Assembly: GCA_037349105.1 (NCBI GenBank)
Contig: JAYJMM010000078.1
Span: forward strand, 186,001 to 250,000
Source of the DNA: Limnomonas spitsbergensis
Taxonomy: Eukaryota; Chlorophyta; Chlorophyceae; Chlamydomonadales
Length of the DNA stretch: 64,000 bases
Reading direction: 5' to 3'
The notes under the pieces were generated by a model that saw nothing but the letters and a program-made list of their open reading frames with translations, was not told where the DNA came from and did not search any database. A program made the position numbers and the translations under genes. Positions 21,430 through 32,659 of this stretch are shown here, one piece after another. Position 1 is the stretch's first letter. Each line of letters opens with the position of its first letter.

Positions 21430-22150
21430 AATCATGTATAAACATATCACTTGTGGTCGTTGTGGCAAGGTTCTCAAATCTGCCGAGTGATGACCCTGCA
21501 AACTTCGAACGCCACCGGAATGGGAGGGAGTGCATAGCAGCTTCCGCGATACAACGCGATTCCAAGCGGCAGAGAACGCTCGGGTTTGCTCCCATTCCAC
21601 CCCTGGCAACCCCGGCTGCTGCCCCAGCTGAGCCAACACCTGCGAGCCCGCCAGCCTCTCCCTCTCCATCTCCGGCCGAGGATCAGCCTGGGCCATCAGC
21701 TGCCATGGATGTGCTTGTGGACTGTAGGGTGGCTGGGTGTGGGAAGATGTTCAAGATATTTGCCATGCGCTTGCACGTCGCACGCCATATCCTGTTGGGC
21801 CAATGTGGCGCAGCCTGCAGCTTGGAGCCTACTGCTGATGAAGCATGTGGCTTCTGTGGTGCCGTGTGTTGAAAACCGGGACTCTGGCATGTGCAGGTCA
21901 GAGCTGGGAAAGGGCTCTAGCAGCGGTGTCCTGAAAGTCAGCTCCGCATGCCCTCTGCACCACAAGATATCATATGGCTCAGCGCACAAGGTGTCAGCCA
22001 GCAATCCTTGAACCAACAGGCCAGTGCTATGCCATGTCTGCAGGAGCAGGGATCCGCCCGTGAGTCTGGAGCTATCACTACCTCGATCACATGCAGACAG
22101 CCCATCCCGATCAGCAGCTGGCGGAGGCAGATGTGGCAAGCTACGCGGTG
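21430..22150 (+). pseudogene. Degraded zinc-finger-like gene
   Basis: One frame runs to the TGA ending at 21872. It contains a Pro/Ala/Ser linker, then CRVAGCGKMF, RLHVARHIL and CGFCGAVC, a C/H spacing suggestive of zinc binding. The apparent continuation (ENRDSGMCRSELGKGSSSG, then ACPLHHK) is in the next frame, and a TGA at about 22012 precedes TNRPVLCHVC, where a cysteine codon would be expected by spacing. One frameshift plus one stop indicates a broken copy. The Cys/His layout suggests a repeated, possibly transposon-associated family; this is inference. The upstream start is not defined. Confidence 0.45.
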
Positions 22151-22289
22151 ACGGTGGAGGAAGTAGAGGCAGTAGTGGGCAAAGAGGTCCTGCTGAGGGA
22201 GAGGGTGAAGGCAGTGGTCCATTCACAGTGGTCCACCCTATATCTGCAGCAACCTATCCGCATGCACTCTTGGGATACTGCTAGTTCTG

Positions 22290-23050
22290 GTGGACGGGGG
22301 TCGCTAGCGGCTGTAATATGGGAGGCAGAGACCTGTGCTTTTATTTGGGGTTAGGCTTAAGAAATTTTTGGATCCGATGGTCAAGGAGGAGCCTTCAGGG
22401 GTGATTTGAGCAGGCTCTGTCGAGATTGATGCAAGTGTCGCACTGCCTCACCTGAAAATTCAGCGGAGCCTATTGGGCGAGGCCCAGAGGAGGCACATAA
22501 CTAACTTTTCTGTCCAGAGCTCGAGACGGCACACGGAAGGACTGGCCCAGGGAATGTGCCTGAGCTGCCTTCGTCTAGAACTCTGGTCAGGCCCTACCTA
22601 ATACCGACAAGCTGAACCAGCAGGGCGCATTGAACCTTGAATTCTGGCATCTCCATGTTCTGTGCGGGCAGTGGGCCTTGCTCATAAAAACTAAATGGGG
22701 GACTTGACGGACCCAAGCAGCTCTCCTCATTATTAAGCTGTGTTAGAAGCCTGCAGCTGACACCGTATGTCCGTATGTATACCTGTCACGGTCAGGATGC
22801 AATTGCATGAACATATATCAGCCGTAGCTCACTGCTGGCTTAAACCTCATGCATGGGCAGGTAGTCATCTGCCACAACTCACCAGCCTCATGCATCTTCA
22901 TAAATGGACATGGGGCTATCAGCTGTATGTATCTGCACTGACAACATACAGCGACATTTCAAAAACCGCATGGCCATAGGGCCATCAACTACAGGTGCAC
23001 CTCACTGTCTCTGCATGCAATCACGATAATGGAGGGTGCTAGCAGATATG
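22290..23050. other. No gene recognised
   Basis: No supported exon, RNA or array in this stretch; base composition is unremarkable. Confidence 0.3.
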
Positions 23051-23058
23051 CCTAATTT

Positions 23059-23406
23059 CTAGTTTAGAACGGTGCGTACATTGATGTCTACCAATGGCCA
23101 GGCGTCTTCAACGATCAGCTGCAGCAGCTCACTGCGGCTATCATGCAGTTGCCCGGATGGGCACCGGTGCAAAGTTGACAGCGGGATGATAACAGCTATA
23201 TAGTTCACCGCCAGCACCTTATGCAGCAGCGTAAATCCGAATCTGCGCCGAATATTTATTTGTCGCATGTTGGCAGTTGGCATGCTTAGAATTTGAGCGT
23301 GGCTCATGGCGCTGGAGTTGTTTTGGCCGTACGGTAGCCCTAGAGCGGCCGACACCCAGGGTAGAGCTGCGCATGTGGACTTCGACGAAGAGGTGGACGA
23401 TTTCAT
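23059..23406 (-). CDS. Hypothetical small protein, divergent to the WD40 gene
   Basis: Minus-strand frame with ATG at 23406 encoding about 115 residues, containing SHAQILSMPTANMRQINIRR and a hydrophobic stretch (LLHKVLAVNYIAVIIPLSTL). No family is recognised. It is placed head-to-head with the WD40 gene starting at 23735, so the 328-bp gap could hold a shared promoter if the frame is real. Confidence 0.25.
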   Translation of the reverse strand: MKSSTSSSKSTCAALPWVSAALGLPYGQNNSSAMSHAQILSMPTANMRQINIRRRFGFTLLHKVLAVNYIAVIIPLSTLHRCPSGQLHDSRSELLQLIVEDAWPLVDINVRTVLN

Positions 23407-23734
23407 ACGCACACTTCTGAAGCAAAATTTTATTGTGAAATGCAGGCTTGTAGTTCAGATTAATGCTTGAGACGCTGGTGACCTTTCAATACCGGCAGTT
23501 CGGCACGTTCATACTTAGCACACCATCACATGTCACTTCACTTCAGATTATTACCTGAACCAAGACTTATTGTATTCCCTGCATACTGAGCAATATCGCA
23601 ATTGCGTGTAATAAACCTTGGATGGAGACCTAGTTGGCTTGAGTGGGTAGCTAAGCCGCAGCATTCAAACCAAGCAACCCACTGAGCGACGCAGGATCTC
23701 TAATCATTATCCTCGTCGCTAAACACAGTCGGAA

Positions 23735-26700
23735 ATGTTATTGAGAAACAGGCCTTTGGGCCCCAAGGTTGCGGCCAGATCTAACAGCAGCTGGCTACGG
23801 TCCAGAAGACCTGTGCATCACACATGTCGTGTCGCCTGCTCTGGAATCTCTGCCCCGTCATTTGTCGATACCACTTCGGTCGCATTGGTTCCCTTGATGG
23901 GCAGCGTGCGCGCCCATGAAAGTTCACTGACCGTCGCCAGCATACTGGAAGATTCGCGCGACGGTGAGTGACCATTGATTGGCTCGCATGCGATGGTGCG
24001 GATTGATATCTTCAGAGACATGGAATGCAAACTCATCGCTTTTATCAGCAGGCAGTAAGCTGCTCGTGACGGCTTCTCTCGATAAGACCATTGCAGCCTG
24101 GAGGCTGGAGCCCAATCAGGTGGGCAACAGTTCAGCAGCCCAGCAAACTGGTCCCACCCTCCTGCTTTATTTGCATGATCTCTTGCTTGGAAAGCATTCA
24201 AATCTGAAGCTTCTCTTCTCATGTAGGAAGGAGACGCTGGACAGCCCTTTTATGTTGAGGTCCAGAAAATTGCTGCACCTGGCGGACCTATCTTTTCGAT
24301 CGCACCCCGAAGAAAACTGCCTGGACAGTCTCATTTACCTCAGCCGAGGAGCTCAGCAGATGGCCGGGAACCGATCCCTACAATTTTCTGTGGGAATGCT
24401 GCCAAGGAGGTTGTGTCCTGGCAGCCCTTAATGCCCGCATTCACGGATGTGAGTGTGATCCTGGTGTCTTGGTGCTTGTTTCAGAGCGCAGGGCCAGATT
24501 GCCTTCGGCAGGCTACTGGGCAGCTATCACTGGGTTAATGGAAAGCAAATCTGAACCCGTCAGCTGGCAGTGGCCTAATGAGCAGTTCTTTCTGCACCAG
24601 TGGCCTAACGAGCAGTTCTTACTGCACCAGTGCCCTGAAATAGACGCCGGTTGGAAGCCCTAAGGAAGAAATTTCCAGGGGTGCAAAATGCAATGCTGCA
24701 ATGGGTACACAGCACTGGCCCTGCATTGATCACTGGCTCTTCTTGATGAAAGCTGTCCCTCTGGCCTGTTCTTTTGCGCAGCTGAAATTGAATGGGCACT
24801 CCGGCTGGGTGAGAGCAGTCGCAACGTATGACAAATACCTGTTCAGGTGAGGAGTAAGACTAACGCCTCCCAGGCTCCAGACATGGCTGCATTGAGGAGG
24901 GGCTACTCATACATGCACGCTGATGCTTCCCTCCTTTTTCTCTCCCTGACACATCCCATGACTTGCTTGTGCAGCTGTGGCGGCAACTACTTGCGACAGT
25001 GGGACTGCACCTACGCAACTCCTAAGATGATCCACTCTGTTAAGCTGTACACAGGTATGTAGCTCCTCCTGTCGATCATTCCGCCATCACCCACTTCACA
25101 CACATCTGCAGTCCAAGGGAATATGCCGAAAAATGGGCCCCTGCTAGTTTTTTCATGGCGCTGCCCTGCTTTTCAAATGCCTTCCATTTTAAATATAAAA
25201 ACTGTGACACTAAAAGTTATGATCAAGAAGCCTGTTTGGTATTCATTGGTATTAGAATCGTTCGCCTACATATCTGTTTCACACATGATATCTTGGGGGT
25301 CAAATACAGCAAGTGCACCAGTTTTGATGCGGGACTCGTACCTGTATCCACCATGTCGTCCATCTTGTATATCTTGTTTTGCTGCCCACAGGCGATATCT
25401 TGGGGATAGCAGCAAGTAAAGGCTACGTTTTCACCTCTGGTGCTGACGGCTCGCTCCGCAGCTGGGGCGTTGATAAGACGAGCGGGGCTATGACGGAATG
25501 TGCTGTACAAGAAAGAGCGCACGACGGTCGGATATCCGTGCTGCTGCTGCACAAGGGCCGGGTTTACACGAGTGGAGTTGACGGTTTGATCCGGGTTTGG
25601 CGGGAAGACACGCTGGAGCTGGTGGCACAGGTGAGGGTGTGCAGGTGCAGTGTCATCTTGGCAGGGTCATCTTTAAAGCGCTTAAGCGACTGTCTCGCTG
25701 AAGCGTAGCTGAAGCTCTCTGAGAAGGACTGAGAGGACGGCGTCCAACAAGCTCTGGACAAGGTCCTCACAGTTTCTGCAGGCTCAGAAAGGCTCTGTAG
25801 CCTGTGCAACTGGTGGTAGTTCATTTATGTCTGTGTCTACACATCCCGGTGGTGGCAATCTGGCCGCCTCGATTGGTGCATGCTGGAAATAAAACTTGTG
25901 ACAGAATCTCGCTGGAAACAGCACCAATGCCCGGCAGGTGCATTATGCGTAACAGCCTTGAGCCTGATTCATGAGTCTTTTGGCTTCTGTCGAGATCCAG
26001 GTTGCTTAATCAATCGAGTCAAGCTTTTATGTTTTCGATATACACTGACGAGGTGTGAATGGTTTGATACCTTGTAGGTGCCGGCGGCGCATGGCGGTGA
26101 CAAGGTGCAGTGCATGGCGTTGGCTGGCAATGGTGTGCTGTACTCTGGCGGGGATGACCATATGATTCGCGCGTGGGTGCCAGAGACTCTTCAGCCACTG
26201 CGCGGATTCGAACCGCTGGAGGTGAGCCCCTCTCCTTCTAAGAACCAAGGCAGTGTTTTTTAGTGTGGAGGACAGCATGTTTGCCAGGCTTCTGGTCAAC
26301 CGCCACTGTGCCGATGGGGATGAAACCACTGGCCTACAGCCCCACATGGCTTGCTGCACCCGGTCCCCCTGGGCCGTTGGCCGTTAAGTTGCTGAATTAG
26401 ATCCAATGCACCTGAAGTGCTTTTCATGAAGAAAGAAGAGTGGACCAGGGCTTAGCCTCTGATTGAGTGCTGGTGTCATTTTGCCCCGGTGGTTAGGCTA
26501 CAGAACAGAGCAGTGATATAGCTCCTGGTGCACCCGACCCCCCTGTGCAGGCCCACTCCAGCTCGGTGCGCACGATGGCTGCTGGGGAGGAACTGCTGAT
26601 TTCTGGTGATTCTGATGGCTTTGTGAACTTCTTCAGCGTGCCCAGCGCACGAGCGTCCCGCCCATGGTCTGCATCGGACAGGAGCTGCCAGGCGGCCGGC

Positions 26701-27048
26701 ATGGTTGCCGATATATTCGCGCCAAAGTCGCCGGTGCCAGACATGCATCCTTGCATGGGCACAAAGACTATGGCGTACCCAGCAGCATCTTCCCAAGAAC
26801 AGCTCACGGAGGATGGAAACGATTCTGACAACGATCCGCCTGGCCCGTCAAGTCGAGAAGCTGCAGCTTCTGTCTCCGCAGCTGCTGTGGGCACGTCGGA
26901 CTTTGCGGCCTCGCTTTCTCCCAAGCCGGAAGAGCCGACGCTGGAGTACCTAGCTGTTGATGTGCTTGCCCGCCGGATGATGGTGCTGCCGTGGATGTGG
27001 ATGCTTGCCGGCTCCTTCTGCTCTTTGGGAAGTGCGCAGCGATGCTGA
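23735..27048 (+). CDS. WD40-repeat protein, seven exons, 440 residues
   Basis: Exons 23735-23963, 24052-24119, 24782-24846, 24975-25054, 25392-25630, 26078-26221 and 26551-27048 join with matching phases (GT-AG throughout) to 1323 bp including the stop. The spliced product contains successive WD units: RAHESSLTVASI..LLVTASLDKTIAAWRLE, GHSGWVRAVATYDKYLFSCG..LRQWD, GDILGIAASKGYVFTSGADG..RSWGV, RAHDGRISVLLL..SGVDGLIRVWR, AHGGDKVQCMALAG..SGGDDHMIRAWV and AHSSSVRTMAAG..SGDSDGFVNFF. That is six or seven blades, so a beta-propeller scaffold is expected. The C-terminal ~110 residues are Ser/Pro/acidic and unassigned. The start codon is the first ATG of an open first exon; an upstream exon is possible. 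The final exon may be shorter if a donor was missed. Function beyond protein-protein interaction cannot be told. Confidence 0.82.
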
Positions 27049-28200
27049 TGCTGTCCAGAATCGCTTTCCTCTGGGCCATTGTCTTTCTTTGTGGCTCCAT
27101 CTGTTCAGCTACAAGTCACCAACCCAACGGGCAGGGGCTGGAGATGGGATGCCTTGCTTCTGGGGCTACTGGCTTAAGGGTGTCACAGCTCAGGTCCTTA
27201 TCCGTATGTGGGGGGCTGAAAGGCAGCCCGTGAAGGGGTGCGAACCCTGAGAATTACCACGACTCGAGCTGGCATCAGTTGCCGGGCTTGCCGAAGAGCA
27301 TGCGGGCTCGGTTATGGATGGGTCCAAACCATCGTCCATTTCCGATTCAGTCGACATGGTGATGGAGGGGCAGCAGCTCTGCTGGCATCCAAGTTACTCA
27401 AACGGAGCAGGCTGGATACCCTGGTGCAGGCCTGCCACTCATCCTATTCAAACGAGCAGGCCTGGCTGTATGTTTATTTTATGTGCGTGCTTGCATGCTA
27501 TTTGTAGTTGCCGTTAGCGTTATGGATCCCACGCACTGGGACCATCCGAAGGAGACGGAGGACAATCCTTCTAATTGTGCATGACAGCTACCAGTGGTGT
27601 ATTTCAATGAGGTTGCTGAAAGCAATTCCTATTATGCCGATAACCAGAGAAATGACCTCTGCCGATAGCCGCGGTGCGCCTACTTTTTACTCATGGTGTA
27701 TCCATGTTCTGGTAACAGCAGCATTGTCTTAATGCGAGGAGGCCTTTTTTTGTTTTCGGCTTTCCACGTTTTGAGGTGCTTATGCATGCGTTACTGCTGC
27801 TTTGCATGTTGGATTGCTTGTGCCCTCTGCACTATTATTTTCATACTTTAATAAAAACATGCAGAGGCACTGTTGTATGCCTTAATTAGTCGTTATGTTA
27901 TGTCTTCCGTGCTCTACTTTGTTGTCCTTACATGTGTCACGTACAGCTGCTCTGCACATATTGCCGAGTATGCAAGTATTTGAGTTCATCCGCCGCCTCC
28001 ATTTCCTTGTTCTATACTAGGGTAGCTTAGTACTGACCAGGCTAATTGACTGCAACTAGTCTGTCGATGACATTCGGATGCCTTGTGTTCAGAAACCTCA
28101 GGCATTTTTGATGTAAAGCATGTGGACGTGCAACACCCTTCTACCTGCGAGTGCTTCAAACTAACTCATTGGCTCAGAAAGTGACGTGTCATTAACTGGC
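27049..28200. other. 3' flank of the WD40 gene
   Basis: No supported exon. An AATAAA at 27850-27855 could serve as a polyadenylation signal if the transcript extends that far. Otherwise nothing is recognised. Confidence 0.3.
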
Positions 28201-28215
28201 CCGGGTTTAGATCAG

Positions 28216-28350
28216 TGCATACCCGCTGGGCCCTGCTGAACGCTCGGCCACGTGGGGCTGGAAGGGCATGACAAGGCTCAACTCCAGGTACAATGCTCAG
28301 CCTGGGCCATGGTGCAGCCATGCTATCCTCCTATGTGAGGGGGCAGGAAC
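28216..28350. repeat. Dispersed repeat, copy 2 of a ~135-bp family
   Basis: Matches 5541-5674 closely from GTGCATACCCGCTGGGCC to GGGCAGGAAC, same orientation. It lies about 150 bp upstream of the 43-bp satellite. Confidence 0.6.
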
Positions 28351-28489
28351 TGGCCTGGATTTGCAACGTTCTTATGTAACTGGACCGGCAAATCATGGCA
28401 TCAGTCCAGCGTCCAATGGATTGCACACATGCGAAAATACACGAGTACAGAACAATAATGACAGCTGTGCTCAAGGCAATGAAAAGAAG

Positions 28490-29325
28490 TCAGCACAAAA
28501 CAGTATTACGGCGTTGCCCAGAGGTGTATTGCCATTGGCAAAACAGTACCACGGCGCTGCCCAGAGGTGTTATGTCATTGGCAAAACAGTACTACGGCGC
28601 TGCCCAGAGGTGTAATGTCATTGGCAAAACAGTACTACGGCGTTGCCCAGAGGTGTAATGTCATTGGCAAAACAGCACTACGGCGTTGCCCAGAGGTGTA
28701 ATGTCATTGGCAAAACAGTACTACGGCGTTGCCCAGAGGTGTATTGTCATTGGCAATACAATACAACGGCGTTGCCAAGAGGTGTTATTTCATTGGCAAA
28801 ACAGTACTACGGCGTTGCCCAGAGGTGTAATGTCATTGGCAAAACAGTACTACGGCGTTGCCCAGAGGTGTAATGTCATTGGCAAAACAGTACTACGGCG
28901 TTGCCCAGAGGTGTATTGCCATTGGCAAAACAGTACTACGGCGTTGCCCCGAGGTGTAATGTCATTGGCAAAACAGTACTACGGCGTTGCCCAGAGGTGT
29001 AATGTCATTGGCAAAACAGTACTACGGCGTTGCCCAGAGGTGTAATGTCATTGGCAAAAGAGTACTACGGCGTTGCCCAGAGGTGTAATGTCATTGGTAA
29101 AACAGTACTACGGCGTTGCCCAGAGGTGTATTGCCATTGGCAAAACAGTACTACGGCGTTGCCCAGAGGTGTAATGTCATTGGCAAAACAGTACTACGGC
29201 GTTGCCCCGAGGTGTAATGTCATTGGCAAAACAGTACTACGGCGTTGCCCAGAGGTGTAATGTCATTGGCAAAACAGTACTACGGCGTTGCCCCGAGGTG
29301 TAATGTCATTGGCAAAACAATACTG
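28490..29325. repeat. 43-bp satellite, about 19 copies
   Basis: Units read TACTACGGCGTTGCCC, AGAGGTGTAATGTCATTGG, then CAAAACAG, with few substitutions (AGAGG to CGAGG, TAATGTC to TATTGCC). The core GCCCAGAGGTGTNATGTCATTG is the same word found at the ends of the retroelement tails at 29.4-30.4 kb. Open frames over it stop at the same point in each register and are not genes. Confidence 0.92.
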
Positions 29326-29439
29326 ATACCGTAAACCGTATTAAGTCAGCACTAGTTTTGTGTATTTGAACCACATAACCCTCTGTTCATCTCGGCTGTT
29401 TCTTTGTGGAAGCAGGGGATATAAGTACGGTATACCAAT

Positions 29440-29900
29440 GACATAACATCTGTGGGCCCTGCTCAAAAAGGCCCGGTCACACAGGCGCCCAACTGTCTTG
29501 TTGGAAGAAAATAAGCTTAAGTTAAGAGGGAAAGAAGGAGAAGAAAACAAAGGAAATAACTCCCCCCTTCCCCAAAGGAAAAGGCAACCCGAAGTAAACC
29601 TTGCCCCTCTCAAGCCTATTCCCCAAGAAGGCAAAGAAAAACAACAAAACTAAGCCTCAACAAAGCGAATGACGTCCTCAACAAAAGTCAGAGCCTCCCA
29701 TCCAAGCCTGCCATGGTACAACTGTTGATAGTCTTGTGTCGCCTTCCGGGGGGCCTGCCCAACCTCACTCCCTAAGCCTCTCCTTCACGCTAGGGCACTG
29801 GAAGCAGACATGCAGCGCATCCTCCACATGCTCGCCATCTCCCCTTGTCCAACACCGTTGGCAGCACCGTCCGTCACGCTGCTGACCGCTGCACTGTCCT
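29440..29900 (-). mobile_element. Truncated retroelement 3' end (non-LTR-like)
   Basis: On the minus strand, coding-like sequence CWTRGDGEHVEDALHVCFQC followed by PSVKERLRE resembles the Cys/His-containing 3' end after a LINE-type reverse transcriptase domain. It is followed by a ~350-bp untranslated tail ending with the GCCC..AGATGTTATGTCATTGG word. No reverse transcriptase is present, so this is a 5'-truncated fragment. The class assignment is inference. Confidence 0.45.
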
Positions 29901-30054
29901 CGAGTGTCAGCTGTGCTGATGGCGCCGAGCCGCAGCCCTCAGTTCGTGCGCACGCAAGCACACTCCCTTCGACTGGTGCGGCCCCTGGCCTGCGCCAGCA
30001 CGGCGCCCGAGACTGAAACCATGTGCGGTAGGCCGCCGTTGACCGGTATGTCAA

Positions 30055-30740
30055 TAGCGTTACACCTCTGGGCCCGCTCAAAGCTCGGCCGCGTGGGCGC
30101 CCAACTGTTCAGAAGGGAGAAAAGAAGACACTAAAAGGAAGAGGGGGGGAAAGGAACAAAAGGAGAGGCCGGGAAGCCTGTATGTGAGGGTGGTTCTGCT
30201 ACAACCCGGCCCACGGCTGGCAGGGCTTGACTCAGCAAGGTCCATCGATTGGTGTATCTCCCACTGGCTGTAGGCTGGACAAGGTTTCCTTCCCAATTGG
30301 CCCAGATAGGGCTGCCCGACAGCCCCATGCAGGTGATGTTGAAGACCACCTGTCAATGACATAACACCTCTGGGCCATGCACAAGAAGGCTCGGCCGCGT
30401 GGGCGCCCAACTTTTTCTGATAGAAAAAAAGAAGAAACTAATAGGAAGAGGGAAGAAAGGAAGAAAGGGAAAGGTCGGAAAGGCAACAAAGCCCGACACC
30501 TCAGCCCCACTAGTATCGTAACTAGCCTTCAAAAATTCCTACAACAGCATCTATAAAAGCAAGCGCATCCCATCCCTGCTCGGCCTGTAACATCTGGTGG
30601 AAGTTGGGGGCACCGTCCGGGGGACCTGCCCTCCCCCGCTCCCGTAACCGCTCCCTGACACCAGGGCATTGGAAGCAGGCTTGTTGTGCATCCTCTGAAT
30701 GCTCGCCTTCACCCCTTGACCAACATCAAGGCCACCTGTA
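30055..30740 (-). mobile_element. Two further truncated retroelement tails
   Basis: Segments 30055-30210 and 30350-30725 each end in the AGAGGTGTNA(C/T)G word with CGGCC..GTGGGCGCCCAACT adjacent. The second also carries a decayed version of the CFQCP coding end (complement near 30650-30720). They are same-orientation copies related to 29440-29900 and look like independent truncated insertions or one rearranged element. Confidence 0.45.
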
Positions 30741-31164
30741 AAGCATAGTATGCCTGCACGAAAAACTGAGAATCGTGTTAGGCCTAAACTGTCCTCTGCG
30801 CCCCCAGATTATCAATAGCAGTGACAATATGGGAGAAAAATAAACTGATGGACAGACCAGGATGGTTACTGCATTCAACTTATCACAACTGCCTGCACCT
30901 GCCTGGCGCCCCAGAAAGTAAGATGCAAGAGGCAAGCGAGACCGTTCACACTTGTGTGAACAACCGAAATAATTTGTCTTGGATGCCCTCTCGAGGAACG
31001 TCAAACAATTGACTCCATTCAATTGCTTAATATGCCGGAAGTCTGGACTCGGTGATCTGAGCTAATTTAAACCCGGGACGAAGAAAAACACTGAAAGCGA
31101 CATGCTTGAACAGCGGGAGACTTCGAACTTAGTAGTACCGGCGCCAGAATGGTTATCTGCCGGC
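30741..31164. other. Upstream region of the SNF2 gene
   Basis: No supported exon. This stretch should contain the promoter and 5' UTR of the gene starting at 31165, but I see no TATA-like box at a convincing distance. Confidence 0.35.
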
Positions 31165-32659
31165 ATGTCTGTCGAGGTCTTAAGCGAAGAGGAGGGGTGA
31201 GTTCCAGACCCTGCGATGGCGCCAAGGACCGCCGTAGGGCAGCAAGAGGGCATGGGTAGTCAAAACACCTAACAAACGTTATTTCCACCCCTTGCGCATG
31301 CAGATATGCTGGAAGCTATTCGACAGCGATGGTCATCGACGTCGGCGAATCGGGTCGAGTGACTGTCGAATTTGATGAGGTGCGTCGTCTGCCTCGTGCT
31401 TTGCCCACAAGCCAGCGAGACCGTGTCGAAGTGTGACGAGACCTCGTTCTCCCTTCTTTTCCGTTTGACCCAAATCATTATCTCCCGCCTCCATATGAAA
31501 ACGCCTCTCATGCCATCGATGCTGAAACCTCATGTAGTTCATAACAGTGCACCACTCACAGCTCAAAGCACAGCGCCGCTGCTGCAACCCCAGTCCCTTG
31601 GCAGATGGGGACCATACCTTCACTGGCCTACAGCCTGGCTCCCAGGTAGCAGGGCATGCTGCATCCGCCCTCCCCGACCCCGACGGCACGCTGTGATGTA
31701 GCTGAATTGTAGCTGACGCATCCTAAAAGAGGCAGTTTGCACCACTACCAGCTCTAACCGCTGCATTGCTCTGCAAACCCCAGTTCCTCACAGAAGACGG
31801 CACCGGCAAGCTACAGGAGACCTTCGATGCCACGTCCATGTTCCGAGTGCGGCCAGCTCTGCCGGCCCATGCCGTGTTGACCAGCTTGCATGCAGTCAAG
31901 GTACCTTCCCGGGCACCTTCCATGGGTTGGGCGGTCGAGGAAAGGGAAGCCACAGCGACAGATTTAGTAAAACTTCAGGGCGTGCTGAAGACACCCCAGC
32001 TCCTGCCTGAGCTTGCTGCTGGGCCCTGCCTGCCCCCTGCTCCAGTCATTCCTGCTTGAACCTGCTGTCTCCTGCTGCGCCCTGCCTGCCCGCAGCCCGG
32101 CCACACAATGGACTTGATGGAGGCGGACTGCTGGTGGGTCGGCCTGGTCAAAGAGGTGCTGAGCACGCGCATCAAGATCGTCCTGACGGGTGAGCAGGGG
32201 GAGCATGTTTCAGGTCTAGGAGGTGCCCACTTCTCAACCCATGCAGGTCGAGCATCCCATGGATGAGTCATACTAGGTTTGAGGGTAAAGGAGGTTATCA
32301 CCACCCCCATCTTTCCTGACCAACCAGGTGGGCAAGACGAGGTTCAATGGTAAGGGTTTAGGAGGGCTCACCTCAGGCAACAGAACCAACAGAACCGTCC
32401 GGAAGAGTATGCAGCCCACCTGTCCAGCCCACCTGTCCAGCACGCCCCACCTGCCCGCTTCCCCGCCCACCTTCCCACCTTTCCGCCCGCCTTGCTCACA
32501 GAGCGTGGCAACGAGGTTGTGACGGTGGTCAGCCCGGAGCTGCTGCGCACGGGTCACGTGTGGGTGCCCGCAGAGCTCAGGTGGTACCGGCGCCGCGTAA
32601 CGCTCTCGATGCTCCGGCAGATCGGGGTCAACGGAGTCGCGGCTCAACGCGCAGTGGAG
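31165..32659 (+). CDS. SNF2 gene exons 1-5: tandem Agenet module
   Basis: Exons 31165-31196 (ATG start), 31304-31379, 31784-31900, 32096-32189 and 32502-32659. The first Agenet unit reads [20 protein letters not shown], then [32 protein letters not shown], matching the family pattern of EEG(F/Y).G(S)W..A.V, VEYDDL..EDG..L.E.VD, (L/I)RP.PP. The second reads [20 protein letters not shown], then [11 protein letters not shown], matching DGWWEG.V..V. The ATG is chosen because it opens the first Agenet unit and the exon has a GTGAGT donor. Agenet domains are Tudor-related and in plants are mostly found in chromatin proteins; pairing with a SNF2 motor is unusual to my knowledge. Confidence 0.85.

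Noticed and set aside
28268..29260. Several 76-119 codon frames in the 43-bp satellite
   Set aside because: All share the same repeated peptide and end at the same point in the unit; no start context or splice support.
28490..29325. A CRISPR-like array
   Set aside because: Units are contiguous, with no unique spacers, in a eukaryotic context.
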